A stretch of 13,051 nt of DNA from Planctomycetota bacterium (GTDB lineage Bacteria; Planctomycetota; Planctomycetia; Gemmatales; Gemmataceae), in the NCBI GenBank assembly GCA_018970845.1, contig JAGWVO010000066.1, positions 1-13,051 on the forward strand, read 5' to 3'. A program made the translations under genes and the position numbers. Shown piece after piece: positions 1-7,222 of the stretch (its first letter is position 1; each line of letters begins with the position of its first letter). Under the pieces are notes generated by a model. It saw only the letters and a list, made by a program, of their open reading frames with translations, was not told the DNA's origin and searched no databases.

Positions 1-318
1 GGGGATCACCGCGATGGTGGTGAGGTCGCGGAGGGCGCCCTTGTGCTCGCGGGCGAGGACGGCCAGAGCCGCCCGACGCGCCGCGACGCTCTCGCAGGTG
101 CCGCGAACCTCGAGCGTGTCCCCGGACTTCCGAAGCGAAAGGCGCGTCTCGCCGATCGCCGGGTCGGCGAGGACCAGGCACTCGAGCCTCATCTCGTGGA
201 ACGAATCCATCGGGTCGACGATGGTGGCCGCCGGGGGCGCCTCGGCCCATGCCGGCTCGCGGGACAAGGTTGCTCCGGCGACGAGTAGGCCTGCTGCGAT
301 TCGCCACATGCGCGCCAT
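1..318 (-). CDS. Exported BON-like domain protein, partial (C-terminus beyond left edge)
   Basis: This is an open reading frame entering from the left edge; 106 codons are visible and no stop is reached. It begins MARMWRIAAGLLVAGATLSR, which reads as a signal peptide with cleavage probably near residues 20-26 (a second Met lies at codon 4). The ATG at 316-318 has a GGAG about 7 bases upstream. Residues about 52-106 show a hydrophobic alternation with GDTLEVRGTCES followed by a helix rich in R and A, then LTTIAV. This resembles the beta-helix-beta pattern of BON domains, which occur in exported stress and envelope proteins and may bind phospholipids. The BON assignment is a pattern guess from half a domain. 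The gene lies downstream of the lipoprotein gene on the same strand, separated from it by a terminator-like hairpin. Confidence 0.6.
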   Translation of the reverse strand, partial: MARMWRIAAGLLVAGATLSREPAWAEAPPAATIVDPMDSFHEMRLECLVLADPAIGETRLSLRKSGDTLEVRGTCESVAARRAALAVLAREHKGALRDLTTIAVIP

Positions 319-330
319 GGTGGATCTCCG

Positions 331-387
331 AAAACGGGAGGGGCGCGTCCCGGGCTGCCGTCCCTGGCCTCCGGTAGGACGCGCCCC
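331..387 (-). terminator. Terminator-like hairpin between the lipoprotein and BON-like genes
   Basis: A perfect 11-base inverted repeat pairs GGGGCGCGTCC at 340-350 with GGACGCGCCCC at 377-387, around a 26-base loop. On the minus strand it begins 8 bases after the stop of the lipoprotein gene and is followed by TCCCGTTTTC, a short and imperfect T tract. The stem is very GC-rich, but the loop is long and the T run weak, so it may be a leaky terminator or an attenuator for the next gene, which starts only 21 bases further on. Confidence 0.55.
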
Positions 388-395
388 GTGTGCGG

Positions 396-959
396 TCAGT
401 AGTTGACGAGGTCCTTGGTGACCGACTTCTGCAACTCGGGGTCGTTGCCCACATAGAGGTGCAGGTGGTCCTTGTCGATGTACACCACCTCGACGCGCGG
501 CCGTGTCACCTTCACCGGGAAGGGATAACCCGACTCGATCGTTTCCTTGTAGTAGACGGTGCACTTGAAGTGGCAGTGATGAAGCTGGGCCGGCCCGATC
601 AACGGGAAGAACCGCGGCGGATCGATCTTGTCGACGAGCTTTTCAACCACGACGGTCACATCGTCGCGGAACTCCTCGTAGAAGAATGGAACCCCCCGGG
701 TCACCCTGGGCAGCGCCCGGATCACCTGGGCGTCATCGGGCGGGTCGTCGCAGGTCGGCAGAGGGAAGCCCTCGCGGATCGGCGGCAACACCGGTGTCCG
801 GCTGTCGTTCTTGAATGCGTACTTGTCCTCCATCCGCTCGGTCACCCAAGGGGGCACCGGGATGGGGGTGAATATGCCCATGGACAACGGGGCGCAGCCG
901 GAAAGGACCGGAAGGATCGCCGATAGAAGACCCAAACCAAGGCACTGATACCACTTCAT
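396..959 (-). CDS. Putative lipoprotein with HHCHFKC motif, function unknown
   Basis: The product has 187 residues. I start it at 959 rather than at the longer in-frame start (1025) because MKWYQCLGLGLLSAILPVLS runs straight into a lipobox, LSGC, with the lipidation cysteine at residue 22. A G-rich element (GGGGGTG) precedes this start by about 7 bases. The protein is therefore probably a membrane-anchored lipoprotein. The mature part is proline-rich early on (PIPVPPW near 32-38). A dense His/Cys cluster, HHCHFKC, occupies residues 127-133, and VVYIDKDHLHLYVG lies near the C-terminus. From memory this resembles a conserved hypothetical family of planctomycetes; I know of no assigned function. 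The His/Cys cluster could bind a metal, but nothing else in the sequence proves it. The gene is separated from the upstream six-gene run by 152 bases, so it probably has its own promoter. Confidence 0.8.
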   Translation of the reverse strand: MKWYQCLGLGLLSAILPVLSGCAPLSMGIFTPIPVPPWVTERMEDKYAFKNDSRTPVLPPIREGFPLPTCDDPPDDAQVIRALPRVTRGVPFFYEEFRDDVTVVVEKLVDKIDPPRFFPLIGPAQLHHCHFKCTVYYKETIESGYPFPVKVTRPRVEVVYIDKDHLHLYVGNDPELQKSVTKDLVNY

Positions 960-1009
960 GCCCGCACCCCCGCTTGGCCAGGCAACCCGCAGTTGAGGCG
1001 GCAGGTCGC

Positions 1010-1026
1010 CATGGTCCAGGACCATG
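1010..1026. repeat. Perfect palindrome, possible operator
   Basis: CATGGTCC-A-GGACCATG is a perfect inverted repeat of two 8-base arms around one central base. It lies about 51-67 bases upstream of the lipoprotein start at 959, within the 152-base non-coding gap (960-1111). The position fits a dimeric repressor or activator site, but I recognise no specific regulator, and an exact palindrome of this size can occur by chance. The rest of the gap shows no convincing -35/-10 pair and no strong terminator for the upstream run. Confidence 0.3.
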
Positions 1027-1111
1027 TGTGCTGGTGGTATCGGTTGTTCCGGTTGGCCGACTTGAGCGGATATGCGGGCGTTTCCCGATTATTTCAGGTT
1101 TGCCGGCGCCA

Positions 1112-3124
1112 CTACATGCGGTCGAGGGTGTCGATCCAGTCAACGAGCGACCCGAGGCTGGCATCGTCGAGGTATACGCCGCCCGACTCGCCCATAAGGC
1201 GAAGTATGGTCGGAAACCTTTTATCCACAAGCTTTTGGCGCGTTTGTTCAACCGCTTCGCGCGCGGGATCCCTGTCGCCTGCCGCAAGGAAAAAAGCCAA
1301 GGGTTGGCCCGGTGCCCGGTCCCGGGGGGCTGAACCCATCGGGGCACCCACGGTGGCGACTCCACGGATCAGGTCGCGCTTATGAAAGCCGAGGTAGTAA
1401 GCCATCAGCCCGCCGGCACCCATGCCGTGGGCGACGATGCGGCGCTTGTCAATCGCGAGGCTGTCCCTCGTTTCGGCGATCGCCTGGGCGATCCACTCCC
1501 CGTCGCCGGGGGTCCACCCGGCCTCGCCCTCTCCCTGGGGGGCGATCATGACGATGCTCCTCTTGGCGCAGAAACGCTCCCAATAGAGCAGTAGCGCCTC
1601 AAGTTCCCGGTCTTTTCCCTTGTTGGCCGGATGCAACCAAACCACCAGCGCGTGCGCGACATCGGGGCGGTAGTTTTCAGGAATGAGGAGGAGGTATTTT
1701 CCTTCCCCCGAAGCGGTGGATTTCCGGGTGACGCCCAGTTCCAACTTTTCGGGAGGCTTGCCGGCGGGTCCGGCGCCCTTCACCGAGGGAACCCCATCGG
1801 CCTTGGGGGCCAGGTCGCCCGGGAATGCTCCAAGCGCGACCTTCACCGCCTTGGGCTTCGCTTCCTTCGGCTCGCCCGCGGTTCGAATCATCAGGCTGAT
1901 CTCCGACCCGGCCATCTGGCCCTCGAGGAACTGGGAGAAGCTGTCGCGGTTCTGCACGGGCAAGGGCGCCGGGCCGCCGCGACTGACGCCGACAATGCGG
2001 TCACCGGCCTTGATGCCGGCCTTTTCCGCCGGTCCACCGGCGCTGACGGCCCTGACCAAGACCCCCTGTTCAGGATCGTCCCTGGCCGGAAGGATGCCCA
2101 GCCACGGTGGGGCGGTCGCCGCCGCGGGCCCCCCCAGTTCCACGGCGGGCAACTGGAGGTCGGCCATCTCGCGGCGGACCGAGACAGGAATCTTGTCGCC
2201 CTGATAAAGGCGCCCCAGGGCGTGCAGCATGCGGGCCGGGGTATCCACGGCCTTGCCATTGATCGATGTGATCAAATCACCCGTCTTGATGCCGGCCTTG
2301 TCGGCGGCGCCGCCGGGCGCGACCGTGGCGACCTTCACCGGTCCGACATGCTGGTCTCCCGGTGCCAGCGTGATGCCAAGCACTCCCTTTTCAAGGTCAC
2401 GGCCGCCCTTGAGCCTTTCCACGACCGCCATCACATCGTCGAAATAGACCGCGAACCCGATGCCCGAGTCGTACCACTCAAACCCGGCTGTCTCACCCTC
2501 GCCTTGGGGCGACGCGGGAACCAGGATGCCCAACACCCGGCCTTCGAGGTCGATCAGCGGACCGCCATAGTTCACCGGCGAGACCTTGGCGTCGGTCTGC
2601 AGCGCCTTGCCCCAGACACGGTCCAGGGCGCTCACGATTCCCAGGCTCACCGAGGGCAATGAATCGAGTCCGGGCGACAGGGTGCGTCCGACCGCAAGGG
2701 CCGATTGTCCAACGCGCATGTCGGCGCGCGGAACCGCCGCGGGAACGGGAAGACCGGCGGCATCGATCTTGAGCAGGGTCACCATCCGCGTGCGGTCGGT
2801 GGCGACAAGCCTCGCCACATGCCTCTTGCCCTGCGCCGCCACCAGGATGGAGGTGGGTTTGTTGGCGAAGTTGAAGGCGCTTGAAACGATCCAGCCGTCG
2901 GCACCGACCACCACGCCGGTGGTGGGGCCAAGACCCCGCCTGACGGCCGGGCCGCCGGGCCTTCCCGGGGCCCCGGGCGAGCCTCCCACCAGTTCGGTTC
3001 CACCGGAAGTCTCGATGGTCACCACGGAGGGGGCGACGCGGCCGATGGCGGCCCGGGCGGCGGAGTCCCGCCTGTCCTCGATGTCGCCTGCCTGGGCCAG
3101 AATCAGCGCGATGATGGCGGTCAT
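1112..3124 (-). CDS. Pseudoprotease (trypsin fold) with two PDZ domains fused to a degenerate alpha/beta hydrolase
   Basis: The product has 670 residues. A short hydrophobic N-terminus (MTAIIALILAQA) suggests export. Residues about 25-240 follow the HtrA/trypsin-like layout, but every triad position is changed. The His site in the DGWIVSSAFN segment is F84, the Asp site in RMVTLLKI is M114, and the Ser site in VNYGGPL is Y186. Two PDZ domains follow, about 245-325 and 340-430, each with a GxxxKAGIKxGDxI signature. After a Pro/Gly linker, residues about 460-670 form an esterase-like alpha/beta-hydrolase domain (VVWLHPANKG, IAPQGEGEAGW). Its nucleophile elbow reads GMGAG, Gly in place of Ser at 569, and the usual late His position near 650 reads GGVY. 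Both enzyme halves therefore look inactive. The gene starts 12 bases after the preceding gene's stop and is last in the run. The ATG at 3124 is the furthest upstream start, since an in-frame TGA lies just before it. Confidence 0.85.
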   Translation of the reverse strand: MTAIIALILAQAGDIEDRRDSAARAAIGRVAPSVVTIETSGGTELVGGSPGAPGRPGGPAVRRGLGPTTGVVVGADGWIVSSAFNFANKPTSILVAAQGKRHVARLVATDRTRMVTLLKIDAAGLPVPAAVPRADMRVGQSALAVGRTLSPGLDSLPSVSLGIVSALDRVWGKALQTDAKVSPVNYGGPLIDLEGRVLGILVPASPQGEGETAGFEWYDSGIGFAVYFDDVMAVVERLKGGRDLEKGVLGITLAPGDQHVGPVKVATVAPGGAADKAGIKTGDLITSINGKAVDTPARMLHALGRLYQGDKIPVSVRREMADLQLPAVELGGPAAATAPPWLGILPARDDPEQGVLVRAVSAGGPAEKAGIKAGDRIVGVSRGGPAPLPVQNRDSFSQFLEGQMAGSEISLMIRTAGEPKEAKPKAVKVALGAFPGDLAPKADGVPSVKGAGPAGKPPEKLELGVTRKSTASGEGKYLLLIPENYRPDVAHALVVWLHPANKGKDRELEALLLYWERFCAKRSIVMIAPQGEGEAGWTPGDGEWIAQAIAETRDSLAIDKRRIVAHGMGAGGLMAYYLGFHKRDLIRGVATVGAPMGSAPRDRAPGQPLAFFLAAGDRDPAREAVEQTRQKLVDKRFPTILRLMGESGGVYLDDASLGSLVDWIDTLDRM

Positions 3125-3136
3125 GAAGTCGTTCCG

Positions 3137-4213
3137 TCAGCGAGGGGGATTGGCGGGGGACTTGGGAGGAGGCTCCAGTTCAACGACAAGCGTCTGGAGG
3201 CGGTCCTGCCTGCGGACCTCCACCTGCACCTTGTCACCCGGCCGGTACTTCTCAAGGATGTCGCGGAGAGCGGCGATGGTGGGAACCGGTGTTCCATCGA
3301 CATACACGATGAGGTCATCGGGCCGGGCGCCGGCGCGGGATGCGGGCGAGTTCGCCTCCACCTCCTCGATGAATGGCGGCGTCCGGTCGATGACCTGCGG
3401 CACGAGGATCCATCCGGCCCTCACATTCCAGTCTCCCGAACGGCCGGCGCGGTCGGGGCGTCCGGAGGGACGGTATTTTTCCTTCTTTTCAACCAGCTCG
3501 GCCAGGCTCAGCATCCGGCCCTGGGTTCCACGCGAGGCCACGGTGGCGCCCAGCGGCACGGCGTAGTTGATCCATGTCTGGGTTTGGTCGTTGCGAAGCT
3601 CGCGGCCGATGATTCCGACGAGGTCGCCCTTGCGGTTCGTGAGCGCGCCTCCGGCGGCCCCCGGGTTGTTGGTGATCGCGTCAATCACATAGACGGAACC
3701 GGAATACGGGGCCTCGAAGACGCCGATTCGTCCCTGGAGGGTGGTGAGGGCCGCGACGACGCCGCGCTGCACGGTGACCGGTTCGTCGCGGGTGGCGATC
3801 TGGAACTGGTTGCTGAAGGCCAGAACGCCGGTTCCCGGAGCCAGGAGCGGCGCCTTGGAGGCCTTGGCGATGTCGAAATGGGGAAGCTCGCCCGCGGCCG
3901 TCTTGTCTTCGATTTTCAGAAGCGCGGCATCCAACTCGGGTTCCGACGCCACCACCTTGGCCGACAACCGCGTGCCGTCGGCAAGGTGAACCCTCAGGTC
4001 GGAACTGTCGGGCAGGTGGTTGGCCGCCGTGAGGATGTGGCCTTCCGGGGAGACAAGGATGCCCGTGCCATATCCCGGCAGCCCCTTCACTCCACCCGAA
4101 CCGTAAATCTTCACAAGGCGGGCGTTGACCTTGGACGCGACTTCGCCGAGCGTCTCCTCGGCGGGCGACACCAATAGAAGGGCGGCCGCCAGGAGCGTCA
4201 CTTCAGGTCCCAC
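3137..4213 (-). CDS. Trypsin-like PDZ protein lacking the catalytic serine (probable pseudoprotease)
   Basis: The product has 358 residues. The start is a GTG at 4211-4213, supported by a GGAGG 7 bases upstream; it overlaps the preceding gene by 16 bases. The hydrophobic stretch at about residues 6-17 (LLAAALLLVSPA) suggests a signal peptide. The trypsin-like region spans about 22-225. The His motif reads LTAANH, putting Asn at 65 in the aligned position and His at 66, one residue later. The Asp is kept (D95 in LDAALLKI). The serine motif reads GAAGGAL where active relatives have GNSGGPL, so A187 replaces the nucleophile. A single PDZ domain lies at about 270-345 (NSPASRAGARPDDLIVYVDG). The lost serine makes proteolysis unlikely; peptide binding through the PDZ could remain. 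It sits between an intact paralogue and a fully degenerate one, so a regulatory or adaptor role is plausible but unproven. Confidence 0.85.
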   Translation of the reverse strand: MGPEVTLLAAALLLVSPAEETLGEVASKVNARLVKIYGSGGVKGLPGYGTGILVSPEGHILTAANHLPDSSDLRVHLADGTRLSAKVVASEPELDAALLKIEDKTAAGELPHFDIAKASKAPLLAPGTGVLAFSNQFQIATRDEPVTVQRGVVAALTTLQGRIGVFEAPYSGSVYVIDAITNNPGAAGGALTNRKGDLVGIIGRELRNDQTQTWINYAVPLGATVASRGTQGRMLSLAELVEKKEKYRPSGRPDRAGRSGDWNVRAGWILVPQVIDRTPPFIEEVEANSPASRAGARPDDLIVYVDGTPVPTIAALRDILEKYRPGDKVQVEVRRQDRLQTLVVELEPPPKSPANPPR

Positions 4214-5982
4214 GACTGCACCTCCAGCCGGCAGTACGGTCGGCCGCCATGAAACACGGAAATCCTGAAAGGCAGCGACTTGCCGCCCACCTCACGGTAA
4301 TCATCGAAATGGATCTCGCAAGGATCCTCCTCCTTGTCGAGAACCGACTCCATGCCGGCGAGCCTTGTGCCACCCTGGCCCGTCGTGAACTGGAACCGCG
4401 TGTCCACTCCCCCGAGGGAGGCGCGGATGATCTCGGCGTCGACCCGGGACTTGAACCAGTCGTCGGGTTCCTTCTCGAGGGGCGGGTAATATGGCTCGAC
4501 ACCCCCATGGCTCGATTCCCCGACGAATCCCGACTTTCCCTTGAGCATGAGTTGCCGGAAGTGGTAAAGCGCCGTGAGCATGCCGCCGCTTCCGGGGGGA
4601 TCGCGCAGCGCCGCGGCGGGCAGGTCGGTCTTCAGGGGTTCGAGCGTGAAGTCGACCCCGTCGATCAGCGCCATCACCCGGTCGGGCACGCCACCCGTGC
4701 CCGCGGCCCAGCGGATGACGGCGGTGCCATCCCTTCCCTTTTCGCCGAGCTTGGCGTTGGCCCTCACCACCCAGTCGCCGGTGCTGGATGACAGGTCGGT
4801 CTTGGCGGTCAGGCCGGCCAGGAGCCGGTCGCGGGCCATTTTGTTGAAGTGCCAGTTGGCGAATCCCGGCCGGGCTTCGAACAGCTTCATCGCCGGGCTG
4901 TCGGCGGGGGGCTTGCCTCCCTCGGGATTGCCCGGGGGTTTCGGGCGACCCTGGGCGGGAGGCTTCGGCGCCTCCCCCTGTTCCTGCCGCTCGTAACCCA
5001 TCAGCCTGACGAGCATCTGGCGCGTCTCGGTCCCGCCGCCCTCGCGTTCGCGGCGCACCGTCATGGGCACGCGCCATCCCTTCGGATACAGCCCCAGCAC
5101 ATTCTTGAATTGGTTCACCGTGCCAACGGGCCGGCCGGCGAACCGCGTCAGTTCGTCGCCAAGCTGCAGGCCGCGCCGCTCGGCGTCGGAGGAGATGAGC
5201 CCCGACACCAGCACCCTTGGCCTGGATCCCTCCTCCTCGGGGCTGGACGACACCACCGCCCCCAGGGAGGCGTGGTCGACCTGGAGCCCGGCCCGGAGAT
5301 GGCCCAGGAAATTCTTGATCTGGTTGATGGAGATGGCGTAGCCGACGCCGGAGTTCACGCGTCCGCGCTTGTCGAACGATCCCCGGCCGTTGATGCCGAT
5401 CAGCTCCCCCTTCGTGTTGAAAAGGGGCCCGCCCGAGTTGCCCGGATTGATGCTCGTGTCGGACTGGATGCAGTCGGTGTACTCGAACATGCCCCTTTCG
5501 GGATACTGGTAGCGGTGAATGCCGCTGACCAGGCCGAAGGTCACCGTCGGCGTGAAGTCGGTCGCGAGCAGGAACGGATTCCCGAGCGCCAGCGACCAGT
5601 CGCCCACCTTGACGGTGTCGCTGTCGCCCATGACGGCGTGGGGGAACTTGGCGCCCGGCTCGCGGGGGAGCAGCTTGATGAGTGCGACATCGCCGATGCG
5701 GTCGAGGCCGACGACGACGGCGTCGTAAAGGTTGCCGTCGGGAAGCCCGCACCGCAGGGCCGGTCCCTGTCCGCCGACGACATGGTAGTTGGTGAGGGCG
5801 TAGCCGTCCTCGCTGATCAGCACGCCTGAGCCGCCGCCTGTGACCACCGCCACGACGGCGGGGCTGATGCGGGCGACGGTTTTCACCCGTTCCCGGTCCT
5901 CGGAGTCCACGGCCGGGTCGGCGGCATGGATCGGCAGGACCGCCGCCATTAGGACAAGCAGGGAGCGCGTACCCGCCGCCAT
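4198..5982 (-). CDS. HtrA/DegP-like serine protease with PDZ domain and unknown C-terminal domain
   Basis: The product has 594 residues. MAAGTRSLLVLMAAVLPIHA is a signal peptide ending in an Ala-rich cleavage site. The trypsin-like domain (about 30-230) carries the full triad: H67 in LTNYHVV, D98 in GDVALIKL and S183 in GNSGGPL. It should be an active periplasmic or surface endopeptidase. A PDZ domain follows at about 232-325 (SSDAERRGLQLGDELTRFAG). A Pro/Gly/Lys linker at about 336-364 leads to a C-terminal region (365-594) starting around ANWHFNKMARDRLLAGL that I do not recognise; typical HtrA proteins have a second PDZ or nothing here. The start at 5982 has a GAGGAG about 10 bases upstream. 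It follows the NPCBM gene by 22 bases and overlaps the next gene. It is the only one of the three paralogues likely to cleave substrates. Confidence 0.88.
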   Translation of the reverse strand: MAAGTRSLLVLMAAVLPIHAADPAVDSEDRERVKTVARISPAVVAVVTGGGSGVLISEDGYALTNYHVVGGQGPALRCGLPDGNLYDAVVVGLDRIGDVALIKLLPREPGAKFPHAVMGDSDTVKVGDWSLALGNPFLLATDFTPTVTFGLVSGIHRYQYPERGMFEYTDCIQSDTSINPGNSGGPLFNTKGELIGINGRGSFDKRGRVNSGVGYAISINQIKNFLGHLRAGLQVDHASLGAVVSSSPEEEGSRPRVLVSGLISSDAERRGLQLGDELTRFAGRPVGTVNQFKNVLGLYPKGWRVPMTVRREREGGGTETRQMLVRLMGYERQEQGEAPKPPAQGRPKPPGNPEGGKPPADSPAMKLFEARPGFANWHFNKMARDRLLAGLTAKTDLSSSTGDWVVRANAKLGEKGRDGTAVIRWAAGTGGVPDRVMALIDGVDFTLEPLKTDLPAAALRDPPGSGGMLTALYHFRQLMLKGKSGFVGESSHGGVEPYYPPLEKEPDDWFKSRVDAEIIRASLGGVDTRFQFTTGQGGTRLAGMESVLDKEEDPCEIHFDDYREVGGKSLPFRISVFHGGRPYCRLEVQSWDLK

Positions 5983-6004
5983 GATGTGTCGTCTCCTCGG
6001 GAGG

Positions 6005-7222
6005 TCAGCGGGTCAGCCGGGCATCGCCCAGGTGCAGGTGCCGGCCATAGGCGATGTCGGAGGGGTCGGAGGGTTCGACCGTGATCGTCAGGCGTCGGAC
6101 ATCCTTGACGGGAACGACGAAAGGGGCCGAGACCTTGCGGCCTTGCCGGGCCACGGTTTGCCTGAGCAGTTCCTTGCCATCACCGTCGATCCGAAGGAGC
6201 ACCGGTCCGCCCCCGCCCACGGCGTCGTCGAAACCGGCGACGAGTCGGAATTCCCTGTATTCGCCGCCAAGGTCGTATTCCAGTTCCGTCGTGGCGGATA
6301 GCCCCAATCCCTTGGAGAACGGCGTGCCACCCATGCGGATCGGGCCAAGGTCGAGGTTCTTGTCGAGGGTGGGCCCGGCGCGGAAGCGGAAGGTGTCGGC
6401 GGCGGAGGGGTCGGTCGCGCGCATCCATTTCAGGTCGGACAAGTAAACAACCTTGCCCCGGCTCATGTCGATGCGCACGGGGGGCTTTTCGGGGGTGAAA
6501 GCCTTGGTGATCCCGCCGGAGGTTTTCAACGACCAGCGCGTGCCGTCGAATCCCGCCTCCGCCGCGAGCCAGACGCTTCCGCCCGCGTCGGTGACGCGGG
6601 CCGCGACGGGGGCGAGGCCCGCGTCGGGAAGCCTCTCGAAGACGATTCCGTGGATGTTGCCGAAGGGAACCGGCACGGTTCGGTCGGTTCCGGCGGGGGT
6701 GAATGGAATCGCCTTGCCCTCGGCGTCGGGTTCGCCAAGCGTGCCTTCCAGGGCGTTCACGGCATCCTGCCTGAGGATGGCGAGGATGTCCTTGCGCCGC
6801 TTCTGGGCCAGCCGGGTGGTCCAGTCCTTGCGCCAATCCTCCCGGTGGGCCGGAAAAAGGATGTTCTGGATGGAACCGATGGGAAAGGAGATCTCGCCGC
6901 CGCCGGCCAGTTCCGCCTTGGCCGAGTCCTTGGCGAACATGACGCGCGTGGCGCGAAGGATGCTGCCGTCGGTGAGTTCGACATCGCTCCACGCTTCGGC
7001 GGGATTGCGGGCGGGCGCGGGCGCGGGATCGATCCGGGCGACCTGGTCGAGGGGATGGCGCGACTCTCCGCCAGCGGCATCCTTCCAGGCGATTCCCTGG
7101 GCATCCATGCGGACGGCGGTTCCCGTGAGAACTTTTCCGTCCACCAGCCGCAACTCGGCCGCCGGCGCGCCCGAAAGCGCGCATGCCATCCAGGCGAGCG
7201 CGACCGTGCCGAACCGCGTCAT
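6005..7222 (-). CDS. Exported NPCBM-domain protein with repeated beta units
   Basis: The product has 405 residues, with a signal peptide MTRFGTVALAWMACALSGAP ending in AAE. Residues about 258-405 match the NPCBM fold (a jelly-roll putative carbohydrate-binding module): FSKGLGLSATTELEYDLGG, then FRLVAGFDD, LLRIDGDGKELL and a final LHLGDARL. The N-terminal part is built from about three or four diverged units of roughly 45-60 residues, seen as LVDGKVLTG...VARID (24-65), LTDGSILRA...IQNILF (83-123), ALEGTLGEP...IHGIVF (157-195) and possibly 206-252. They look like small SH3-like beta barrels. Ligand binding at the cell surface or to secreted polysaccharide is the likely role; the ligand is unknown and no catalytic residues are apparent. 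The ATG overlaps the stop of the upstream gene (TGATG), indicating translational coupling. Confidence 0.82.
   Translation of the reverse strand: MTRFGTVALAWMACALSGAPAAELRLVDGKVLTGTAVRMDAQGIAWKDAAGGESRHPLDQVARIDPAPAPARNPAEAWSDVELTDGSILRATRVMFAKDSAKAELAGGGEISFPIGSIQNILFPAHREDWRKDWTTRLAQKRRKDILAILRQDAVNALEGTLGEPDAEGKAIPFTPAGTDRTVPVPFGNIHGIVFERLPDAGLAPVAARVTDAGGSVWLAAEAGFDGTRWSLKTSGGITKAFTPEKPPVRIDMSRGKVVYLSDLKWMRATDPSAADTFRFRAGPTLDKNLDLGPIRMGGTPFSKGLGLSATTELEYDLGGEYREFRLVAGFDDAVGGGGPVLLRIDGDGKELLRQTVARQGRKVSAPFVVPVKDVRRLTITVEPSDPSDIAYGRHLHLGDARLTR

Noticed and set aside
1631..2662. 343-codon plus-strand frame antisense to the pseudoprotease-hydrolase fusion
   Set aside because: Composition is His/Arg/Gly-rich with no domain and no credible ribosome-binding site; it lies wholly inside a gene with clear PDZ domains.
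4301..5752. Long open frame of 483 codons on the minus strand, overlapping the active protease gene
   Set aside because: Its product is extremely rich in Arg, Pro and Gly, a typical off-frame shadow in GC-rich DNA. The other frame has a signal peptide, a protease triad and a PDZ domain.
4849..5829. 326-codon plus-strand frame antisense to the protease
   Set aside because: It has no recognisable domain and follows the complementary codon pattern of the real minus-strand gene.
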